Source: an uncultured Rubrobacteraceae bacterium
GTDB lineage: Bacteria > Actinomycetota > Rubrobacteria > Rubrobacterales > Rubrobacteraceae
Direction of reading: 5' to 3'
Assembly (NCBI GenBank): GCA_902806095.1
Contig: CADCVF010000005.1
Coordinates: 1 to 54,306, forward strand
DNA: 54,306 bases
Shown: piece by piece, positions 48,304 to 54,306 of the stretch
How the letters are laid out: each line of letters begins with the position of its first letter
Numbering within the stretch: position 1 is the stretch's first letter
Position numbers and translations under genes: made by a program
Notes under the pieces: model-generated
Told to the model about the DNA's origin: nothing
The model's input: only the letters and a program-made list of their open reading frames with translations
Database searches by the model: none

Positions 48304-48633
48304 ATGGGGAGTTTCGACTACGAGAACATAACGGCGGGCGGGCTGAAGAGCAGGCTAGATGCAGGAGAACGACCCGTGCTACTCGATGTGCGCGAGCCGT
48401 GGGAGTTCGAGCTCGCAAGCATAGAGGGTTCGAAGCTCATCCCGATGTCCCAGCTAGAGAAACGTTTCACCGAGCTAGATCCTGGCTCCGAGACCGTGGT
48501 GATCTGCCACCACGGCAATCGCAGCTCATACGTTACCCAGGCCCTCGAGCACGCCGGCTTCGAGAAGGTCCTCAACCTCGAAGGCGGCCTCGACGCCTAC
48601 TCCTCCGTGGACGAATCCGTCCCGAGGTATTGA
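48304..48633 (+). CDS. Single-domain rhodanese
   Basis: A 109-residue protein with the rhodanese domain: ITAGGLKSRLDAGERPVLLDVREPWEFELASIEGSKLIP and the active-site loop VICHHGNRSS with Cys as the sulfur carrier, then ALEHAGFEKVLNLEGGLDAY. This is the GlpE/PspE-like type, a cytoplasmic sulfurtransferase. The ATG at 48304 is four bases behind the Dabb gene stop. The ribosome site would lie inside that gene. Both key loops are intact. Confidence 0.9.
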   Translation: MGSFDYENITAGGLKSRLDAGERPVLLDVREPWEFELASIEGSKLIPMSQLEKRFTELDPGSETVVICHHGNRSSYVTQALEHAGFEKVLNLEGGLDAYSSVDESVPRY

Positions 48634-48636
48634 CCC

Positions 48637-48777
48637 CTACCCGTTCCTGGCGATCTCCTCGATCCGTCGGTAGAGGCCTGCGGCGAGATCCTCTGGTTCT
48701 GCGGAGTGTTCGGCGAGCATCCTGGCTACTTGACCGGTCTCGCCGACTATCCTGAAGGTGAGGATGACGGGCTCCAC
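48637..48777 (-). CDS. 46-residue protein
   Basis: A short protein beginning EPVILTFRIVGETGQVARMLAEH and ending AAGLYRRIEEIARNG, with a coherent beta-alpha pattern. The GTG at 48777 is the likely start, although the ribosome site is weak. The longer open frame upstream is low-complexity. The gene converges with the rhodanese gene, with only three bases between the stops. An AT-rich stretch near 48800-48825 could be its promoter. No family is recognised. Confidence 0.45.
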   Translation of the reverse strand: MEPVILTFRIVGETGQVARMLAEHSAEPEDLAAGLYRRIEEIARNG

Positions 48778-48829
48778 CTGGTTCAGGGGCGGTACCTTAG
48801 CATACGTTACTGTTACAATTACTTTGTGG

Positions 48830-49149
48830 AGCGGGAGGGTGCTCCTGAGCAAGAGCACGGACGAGGGGGGACAACACTTGGGTGCAAGTCGTTCGCGAGA
48901 AGACGACCAGTACGCATCGGAAGGCGCGCATGCAGGTCGGCGCGAGGGCGTGCCAGACACATCGCCATTGCTGTCGAAGAAGCTCAAGGTCTACGGCGCG
49001 GTCTCGAGGCAGCGCACTACTGGCTCCTTCCTGGCGAGGTCAAAACCCTCCCCTTCAACGGGCAGCTGGTCAACCACGACCGGCTGCCACAGCAACTATC
49101 ACAGTGTTCCAACCGGCTTGCTGCATCTAAACATATCGGGTATGCTTAG
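48830..49149 (+). pseudogene. Broken partial copy of the AraC regulator's N-terminus
   Basis: KKLKVYGA in one frame and YWLLPGEVKTLPFNGQLVNHDR in another correspond to RELKVFDA and RLLPGEVETLPFKGHLVNLH of the AraC protein at 49234. The copy is frameshifted near 48995 and lacks the DNA-binding part. It looks like the relic of a tandem duplication. Confidence 0.6.
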
Positions 49150-49233
49150 TTCGTTACTCAACGTAGGGTCGGGAACCACGCTTCCTCCCCCTCGACAAGT
49201 GGCGCGAGCAAGTGCGACGAAAGAACGAAGGGG

Positions 49234-50193
49234 TTGGCGGGCACGGATCGTTCAGGGAGCCGCTACGGGCACGTAGCGAATGACACCTCGGCCGACCTGC
49301 TGGAGGGAAGACCGGAAACACCGGTATTACAGTCGCCGGATGAACCGATATTACAGTCGAGAGAGCTCAAGGTCTTCGACGCGATCGAGGTGGGGCATCT
49401 CCGGCTCCTTCCTGGCGAGGTCGAGACCCTGCCCTTCAAGGGGCACCTGGTCAACCTGCACCTGAGCAGCGCCCCGCACCGTCTAGTACAGCGACGCAAC
49501 GAATGTACACACGAGGGGCTCAGGGCCCCGCGCGCCGTCGATGTCGTGCCCGCGGGCACGCCAGCCTACTGGCGTATGGCGGTGGCGTCCGAGCACATTA
49601 GCATGATCCTCACAGATGGGTTCATCCGGCGGGTGGCCGTCGAGGCGGACGCCGACCCCGACAAGATCGAGGTCGTGCCTTTCTTCAATGCCCCCGACCC
49701 GCAGATAGAGGGTATCGGGCTGTCGTTGCTTTCGGAGATGGAAACCGGCGGCCTAGGGGGCGAACTCTACGCCGAGTCGCTGGCTAACGTGCTGACGCTG
49801 CATCTGCTGCGAAACCACTCCTCGCTGGGACGCCGCTCCAGGCGCGGGATCGGGAGCGAAAGCGGTTTCTCAAAACGCGCGCTCGGGCAGGCCACCGATT
49901 ACATAAACGACAACCTCTCGCGCAAGCTGACGCTGACCGAGATAGCGGGGGCTGCGCACATGAGCCCGCACCACTTCGCCCGCTCGTTCAAGGCGGCCAC
50001 CGGGCTCTCGCCGCACCAGTACGTCGTCCAAAGGCGTGTCGAGCGGGCTAAGGTCCTGCTCTCGGGCACCGGCCTTACCACCTTCGAGGTCGCCCGAGCC
50101 GTGGGCTTCTCCAACCAGAGCCACCTGGCCTCCCACGTAAGGCGTCTGCTCGGCGTCTCACCTGGAGCCCTGCGGCGGGAGATTGCGAGCTAG
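49234..50193 (+). CDS. AraC-family transcriptional regulator
   Basis: A 319-residue protein. The C-terminal 100 residues contain two helix-turn-helix units: LTLTEIAGAAHMSPHHFARSFKAATGLSPHQYV and then TFEVARAVGFSNQSHLASHVRRLLGVSPGALR. The N-terminal part is a sensor domain of unknown ligand and contains two near-identical segments (PVLQSPDEPILQS). The TTG at 49234 is the longest start and has no good ribosome site, so the true start may be later. Downstream lies a 20-bp direct repeat, the usual shape of an AraC site, in front of the CPBP gene, which is the probable target. Confidence 0.88.
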   Translation: MAGTDRSGSRYGHVANDTSADLLEGRPETPVLQSPDEPILQSRELKVFDAIEVGHLRLLPGEVETLPFKGHLVNLHLSSAPHRLVQRRNECTHEGLRAPRAVDVVPAGTPAYWRMAVASEHISMILTDGFIRRVAVEADADPDKIEVVPFFNAPDPQIEGIGLSLLSEMETGGLGGELYAESLANVLTLHLLRNHSSLGRRSRRGIGSESGFSKRALGQATDYINDNLSRKLTLTEIAGAAHMSPHHFARSFKAATGLSPHQYVVQRRVERAKVLLSGTGLTTFEVARAVGFSNQSHLASHVRRLLGVSPGALRREIAS

Positions 50194-50220
50194 CGCCCCC
50201 ATTTCCGAAGACTTTCGACA

Positions 50221-50260
50221 AAAAGAGCAAGATTCTGTTCAAAAGAGCAAGAACCTGTTC
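50221..50260 (+). promoter_or_regulatory. AraC-type operator: two 20-bp direct repeats
   Basis: AAAAGAGCAAGA with TTCTGTTC (50221-50240) and AAAAGAGCAAGA with ACCTGTTC (50241-50260) stand head to tail with a 20-base period, two DNA turns. They lie between the AraC gene and the CPBP gene. Confidence 0.6.
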
Positions 50261-50355
50261 GTCAGTCTGCCCCTCGCTCCCGGATAATTCCTTCCGACAG
50301 GCTACACCGGCCGTGGTGCCCGAGAGAGATCCCAACAGGCCGAAGAGGAGAAGAC

Positions 50356-51241
50356 ATGCTGAAGAAGTTACCCGATATCGCGAAGGCGTTATTGTTTTAC
50401 GGTATCGCTTTGTTGCTGGCGCTGGCGGTCGCCCTCATGCCAGGGGCCACTAGCAGGCCGGGGCCACTATCCTCGTCTACATGTTCACACCGCTCGTGGC
50501 GGTCGTCATCATGCTGTTCGTCATCACCCGCGACGGCTACACAAAGGCTGGCTTGAAGTCTCTCGGGCTGCACCGTCTGGGCTTGCGCGCCTGGCCCGCC
50601 GCGCTGCTGGTCCCCTTGCTGGTGATGGGCTTTGCCTACGGGGTGGTGTGGAGTACCGGGGTCGCGGGCTTCGCGGTGCCGGAGAAAACATTTGGCATGG
50701 ATCTCCCGCTGTGGGTAGTGCCGCTGTTCGCCGTTTTCGTGATCGTCCAGGCCAGCCTCACGAACTCTCTGGGCGAGGAGATCGGCTGGCGGGGCTACCT
50801 GCTGCCGCGTCTGGAGTCCCTCGGGATGTGGCGCGCGTCGCTCCTTAGCGGGTTTTTGTGGGGTCTATGGCACCTGCCCATGATCCTGTTGACGACGCTC
50901 TACCATCCGGATGGCAACCGCCTTATCGTCGTCCCGCTGTTCCTCTTCACCGCTACCGTCCTCGGCGTGTTCTTCGGCTACCTGCGCTTCAGGACGGGCA
51001 GCGTGTGGCCCGCCGCCATCGCCCACTCCGCCCAGAACGTGTTCTGGGCCGTGTTCGGCGGCTTCACCGTCGCACCTCGCCGCTGGCGACCGAGTACCTG
51101 GCTGGAGAAAGCGGCATCCTGCCCATAGTCGGATACGCGGTCCTGGCCGGTTTGTTGATGCACGCCCTGACCAGGAGTTCGTCCAAGAAAAACCCGCAAC
51201 CCGCCGAAAACGTCCGAGAGAGTGAGCGCCAACCCGCGTAA
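50356..51241 (+). pseudogene. CPBP-family (CAAX-like) membrane protease, two frameshifts
   Basis: The protein starts LKKLPDIAKALLFYGIALLLALAVALMPGAT. A 17-bp tandem duplication near 50444-50477 (GGGGCCACTA occurs twice) breaks the frame. Removing it gives GATILVYMFTPLVAVV, in phase with the main part. The main part has the CPBP motifs EEIGWRGYLLPRL, WGLWHLPM and AIAHSAQNVFW. Near 51077 a missing base puts the true end (SPLATEYLAGESGILPIVGYAVLAG) in another frame. Members are intramembrane metalloprotease-like proteins. The active motifs are intact, but the gene is probably inactive. Confidence 0.75.
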
Positions 51242-51294
51242 ACGATGGCGCAAGTTAGCCCACCGAGTACACCAACTAGAGAGGAGTGATCGAC

Positions 51295-52056
51295 ATGAGC
51301 ATCAAGGAAGCAAAACAACCCCATGATGCTTCAGTTACGCGGAGCGCCAGAGGGACCATGTTAAGGGGCGTGGCGAGCAAGGCGATGGCGGTGGAGAGGT
51401 ACGCTTCGGCTGTGTTCGGGTTGGCTTTGGTGTTGGGGCTGGTGTTCGGGCTGGCGTCGATGGCTTTGGGCGCGAAAGGAGATTACTTCATCCTCGGTGA
51501 AAACAACCTGGCAGCCGCCCTCACCCGTCTCGAGGGCGACGTCCAGGGCTCAGCCATGGAGGTGGTGAATACCGACACCGGTGATGATGACACCGCCCTC
51601 ACTCTGAAGGTCCAGAGAGGGGAGGCCCCCATGTTGGTGAACTCCTCCGAAAAGGTGCCCTTTCTAAACGCGGACAGGTTAGACGGCTTCGAGCCATCCG
51701 AGATAAAGGGCGCCAAGGCCTACGCTACCGTGGTCCCGAGCAAGATCGGTCCGGGTGGTACCGCCGGTTCCCTTTTGTCGCTGACCAGCGGCTTCGACTT
51801 CGTTAGTCGCGCCGATACCGGCCGATACTGCCTGAGGGCCCCCGGCCTGAATCGTCGCTCTCCCGCCGTGGTCTCGATCAATAGGGATGGCACCGCTAAC
51901 CCCGAAGCCACCGCATCGGCGAGCGTCGACACTACTTCCGGTGGGTGCCCCGAACTCCAGTACGAGGTCGTCACCGAACGGATGATCCTCACCCCCGGCG
52001 GCGACTTGGGTGCCCGAAAGGCCGACGACGTGGGCTTCGTCATTGCGGTGATGTGA
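51295..52056 (+). CDS. Surface protein with one membrane segment
   Basis: A 253-residue protein. After a basic N-terminus comes one hydrophobic helix (FGLALVLGLVFGLASMALG, residues about 38-58). The outside part reads like a phage-tail or collagen-type stalk followed by a beta domain: GDYFILGENNLAAALTRLEGDVQ, ALTLKVQRGEAPMLVNS and FLNADRLDGFE. The cysteines in GRYCLRAP and GGCPELQY may pair. The ATG at 51295 has AGAGGAG upstream. Similar actinobacterial proteins are unnamed. It is probably displayed on the cell surface. Confidence 0.75.
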   Translation: MSIKEAKQPHDASVTRSARGTMLRGVASKAMAVERYASAVFGLALVLGLVFGLASMALGAKGDYFILGENNLAAALTRLEGDVQGSAMEVVNTDTGDDDTALTLKVQRGEAPMLVNSSEKVPFLNADRLDGFEPSEIKGAKAYATVVPSKIGPGGTAGSLLSLTSGFDFVSRADTGRYCLRAPGLNRRSPAVVSINRDGTANPEATASASVDTTSGGCPELQYEVVTERMILTPGGDLGARKADDVGFVIAVM

Positions 52057-52145
52057 GGGGGCCTCCGAAAGAGAGTTTCGTTCGGGCCGAGCTAGCCGAG
52101 GCTCGGCCCTATCCACCCAACGTCGAGAACGTAGGAGGTAAGGCA

Positions 52146-53369
52146 ATGACTACCCAAGGTTCTGTTGGACCGGACAGCCCAATGGGCGAACAGATCACAA
52201 GCAGGAGGCGTTTCCTCAAACAGTCGGCCCTGGCCACCGCGGTTGTTGCCGTCCCCTACCTGGCCGGCAAGCGTGTGGCCTTCGGCAACGAAGGTGCCAA
52301 AGGCGCCGACGCCGCGCTAGATCGGGAACTCGAGGAGCTCGTCGCCATGCGCGGAGGACCCAAGGGCGTCATCGCCATCGTGCAGCGAGGCCAGCACCGG
52401 GAGGTCCACGCTTTCGGGGTCCGAAACCTGAAAGGCGGTCTGCCCCTGCGCGCAAACGACCGCATGCGCATCGCGAGCGCCGCCAAGGCCTTCAGCGGCG
52501 CCGTGGCGCTCTCCCTGGTCAGCAAGGGTCAACTCTCATTGAACGACACTATCGGCGAGCGTCTGCCGGGCCTGCCAGACCGCTGGTCGAAGGTGACCCT
52601 GAGGCAGCTGCTCAACCACACCAGCGGGATTCCGGATTTCTCGCTGGACGAGGGCTACCGAAAGGCGCTCTTCGCCAGCCTCAAGAAGGCGCCACCGCCC
52701 GAGAAGCTGCTCACCTACGTGTACGACGAGGATCTGCTCTTCGAGCCAGGATCTAAGTACCACTACTCAAACTCCGACAACATAGCCGTCGGGCTGATGG
52801 TCGAGTCGGCTACGGGCAGGACCTACGAGCGACAGCTCAGGGAGCATGTGTACGGGCCGCTAGGCTTGAAGAAGACCACGCTGCCAGCGGGTCCCAACCT
52901 CAGAGCGCCCTACATCCACGGCTACGACAACGACCCCTCAGAGCAACCTCCGGAGGACTACAGTGAGATCGTGGCCGCCGGCTGGTCCTGGGCTTCGGGG
53001 GGCATAGTATCGACGCCTTCCGACCTCAACGATTTCATCCGCGGCTACGTCGGCGGCAAGCTCTTCGACAAGCAGACGCGGGCCAAGCAGCGCCGGGTCC
53101 TGGAAGGTGGAAGCTCAGAGCCGCCAGGCCCTGGGAAGAACTCGGCGGGATTGGCCGTCTTCCGCTACGGGACGAAGTGCGGGACCGTGTGGGGCCACAC
53201 AGGCAATACCCCGGGCTACACCCAGTTCATGGCAGCCAGCCCAGACGGCAGCCGCTCGGTAGTGGTATCGGTCAACGAGCAACTCAACCCGAAGGACGGG
53301 GCGCCCGGTGTCTTCAAGGCGCTGCGCAAGGCAGAGGGCCTGGCCGTGTGCGCCGCGCTGACTCGCTGA
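52146..53369 (+). CDS. Exported serine hydrolase, beta-lactamase class C/DD-peptidase type
   Basis: A 407-residue protein with a Tat signal (SRRRFLKQSALATAVVAVPYL). The serine-hydrolase motifs are SxxK in RIASAAKAFSG, YSN in YHYSNSDNIA and HTG in WGHTGNTPGY. LRQLLNHTSGIPDF is typical of the beta-lactamase (PF00144) fold. It is more like D-aminopeptidases or esterases of class C shape than resistance enzymes. The ATG at 52146 has TAGGAGG upstream. It follows the surface-protein gene by 90 bases in the same direction. Confidence 0.92.
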   Translation: MTTQGSVGPDSPMGEQITSRRRFLKQSALATAVVAVPYLAGKRVAFGNEGAKGADAALDRELEELVAMRGGPKGVIAIVQRGQHREVHAFGVRNLKGGLPLRANDRMRIASAAKAFSGAVALSLVSKGQLSLNDTIGERLPGLPDRWSKVTLRQLLNHTSGIPDFSLDEGYRKALFASLKKAPPPEKLLTYVYDEDLLFEPGSKYHYSNSDNIAVGLMVESATGRTYERQLREHVYGPLGLKKTTLPAGPNLRAPYIHGYDNDPSEQPPEDYSEIVAAGWSWASGGIVSTPSDLNDFIRGYVGGKLFDKQTRAKQRRVLEGGSSEPPGPGKNSAGLAVFRYGTKCGTVWGHTGNTPGYTQFMAASPDGSRSVVVSVNEQLNPKDGAPGVFKALRKAEGLAVCAALTR

Positions 53370-53403
53370 GCCTTGGGCCCGGCCGAACGACAGGAGGAAA
53401 AAG

Positions 53404-53970
53404 ATGTGTCCACAGCAGCCTAAATCGCTCACGCGGCGCATGAGGCGGACCGACAGCGTCGATTCGGCCATCCTCGACGACCCCACGGACATCGCGGGGG
53501 CGGAGGACGAGCCGGCGGTGGAGTTACACCTGGCCTTCTACCGCGACGACTACATGCTCGTCTACGAAGGGAACGGCGAGCCGACCTTCGCGCGAGCGAA
53601 CTTCCTCCGAGGCCACGACGGGAGCGTCGAGTGGCTGCGCTACGGCGGACGGCTCTACCGGCACCAGGGGGTTAAGAAGGGTCGCCGGAGACGGGGGAGT
53701 GACCCTTACCTGCAACTACCGGCAGCGAAGTTCGCCAAGGATAGACGGTTTGTAGGATGTGCCATTCCGGATCAGGCCGCTACGCTACTCGTTGTCCCGC
53801 GTTTCGCGACGGACGGGCGAAGGAGCGATAAGGGGGATCCTATGGACGCCCACTTAATCGCCTACGAGCCGGATGCCGAGCAGGGGAAAGCGCTCCGGTT
53901 CTTCGAGGATCTCGCCACCGTCAAGGCCTCCGCGCCATCCCGCTGGGGAGCGGGACGGTGTCGCCGATGA
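53404..53970 (+). CDS. Protein of unknown function
   Basis: A 188-residue protein starting at ATG, with AGGAGG ten bases upstream. It is polar, with VELHLAFYRDDYMLVYEGNG, FLRGHDGSVEWLRYGGRLYRHQG and a lysine/arginine-rich turn. No motif or membrane part is seen. It overlaps the start of the next gene by four bases (ATGA), so the two are translated together. I cannot name a family. Confidence 0.65.
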   Translation: MCPQQPKSLTRRMRRTDSVDSAILDDPTDIAGAEDEPAVELHLAFYRDDYMLVYEGNGEPTFARANFLRGHDGSVEWLRYGGRLYRHQGVKKGRRRRGSDPYLQLPAAKFAKDRRFVGCAIPDQAATLLVVPRFATDGRRSDKGDPMDAHLIAYEPDAEQGKALRFFEDLATVKASAPSRWGAGRCRR

Positions 53971-54306
53971 CCCCGTCCCGAGCGCGCCGGCAAGGGTCCC
54001 CTTCTCGGCGCGGCCGGCTTGGGCTTTGGATCGGGCGCATCCTCGTGGCGCTCGTCGGGCTCGTCGTCGTCGTCTTGCTCGCGGGGCTCCTCTACCAGTT
54101 CGTAGCCACCCGGCTCGCCTACCGGGAGTACCCCGCCCCCGGCGAGATGGTCGCCGTCTCCGGCCACGGCATGCAGCTCTACTGCGCCGGCAAGGCGAGG
54201 GGGGGGCCGACCGTCGTGATGGACTCCGGTATTGGGGGCGGCGTGCTGGACTGGCAGACGGTGCAGCCCAAGGTGGCCGAGTTCGCGCGGGTGTGCTCCT
54301 ACGACC
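53967..54306 (+). CDS. Alpha/beta hydrolase, N-terminal part (3' end outside the window)
   Basis: The frame begins with the ATG at 53967, whose ATGA overlaps the stop of the previous gene, and is still open at the last base. A basic start leads to a membrane helix (ILVALVGLVVVVLLAGLLYQF). After it, GEMVAVSGHGMQLYCAGKA and VVMDSGIGGGVLDWQTVQPKVAEF match the first strands and oxyanion region of alpha/beta hydrolases. The catalytic Ser, Asp and His lie outside the window. It is a membrane-anchored hydrolase, type unknown. Confidence 0.75.
   Translation, partial: MTPSRARRQGSPSRRGRLGLWIGRILVALVGLVVVVLLAGLLYQFVATRLAYREYPAPGEMVAVSGHGMQLYCAGKARGGPTVVMDSGIGGGVLDWQTVQPKVAEFARVCSYD

Noticed and set aside
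52146-53369. A true antibiotic-resistance beta-lactamase
   Set aside because: The class C fold motifs are present, but the wider family consists mostly of DD-peptidases and esterases, and no AmpR-type neighbour is seen.

Overview
The window is high-GC, bacterial and very probably actinobacterial. The best guess is a Rubrobacter-like lineage, because it combines many GTG/TTG starts, strong AGGAGG ribosome sites, several small stress-type proteins (CsbD-like, DUF2795, LtrA, HdeD, universal stress protein), a bacterial D-amino-acid oxidase and class-typical small membrane proteins. This assignment is an inference from gene content. I see no rRNA, tRNA, CRISPR array or replication origin. Almost everything looks accessory: single genes in mixed orientation, few operons, and many decaying genes.

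Layout. 0-3.2 kb: the 3' end of one TetR regulator, a second TetR gene with a candidate operator, and a large unrecognised membrane protein. 3.2-4.9 kb: a complete IS200/IS605-type element (tnpA-tnpB) whose left and right ends follow the IS608 guide/cleavage code exactly. 5-9.8 kb: DUF1360, OsmC, an Nramp-like transporter lacking the classical motifs, and LtrA. 10-26 kb: about twenty small or metabolic genes (phasin-like, APH-type kinase, CsbD-like, Zn-motif protein, methyltransferase, VOC enzyme, formate/nitrite-type channel, PPOX, DUF1801, MFS, DHFR-like). These are punctuated by at least fifteen copies of one dispersed repeat (family A), almost all in the same orientation, sitting between nearly every gene or gene pair. 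26.2-28.8 kb: an IS1595-type transposon with 24-bp terminal inverted repeats that carries passenger genes. 28.8-36 kb: an enolase-superfamily dehydratase, degraded kinase and other pseudogenes, an NAD(P)-binding protein, HdeD, a PQQ-type sugar dehydrogenase, a methyltransferase and a tandem universal stress protein. 36-48 kb: further stress genes, D-amino-acid oxidase divergent from a ThDP enzyme, an OafA-type acyltransferase, a dynamin-like GTPase and an aldo/keto reductase. A second repeat family (B) is scattered here. 48-54.3 kb: Dabb and rhodanese proteins, an AraC regulator preceded by a broken partial copy of itself, a frameshifted CPBP protease with an AraC-type direct-repeat site, a surface protein, a Tat-exported beta-lactamase-like hydrolase, and the start of an alpha/beta hydrolase.

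How the parts may work together. Six small-protein genes (10758-, 13333-, 19904-, 22901+, 36502-, 36690+) have GTTT-N13..15-GGxTA promoters of the sigma-B/sigma-F type about 30-45 bases before their starts, so a general-stress regulon seems spread over the window. Two of them encode paralogues with an Ada-like His/Cys motif. At least eight genes are broken by frameshifts, in-frame stops or truncation. The region therefore looks like an island that gains and loses genes, or else the assembly has local errors.

The most unusual signals are the repeat-punctuated gene array of family A with its exact 25-bp internal period, the cargo-bearing IS1595-type transposon, and a short stem-loop element (family C) present twice, 15 kb apart.
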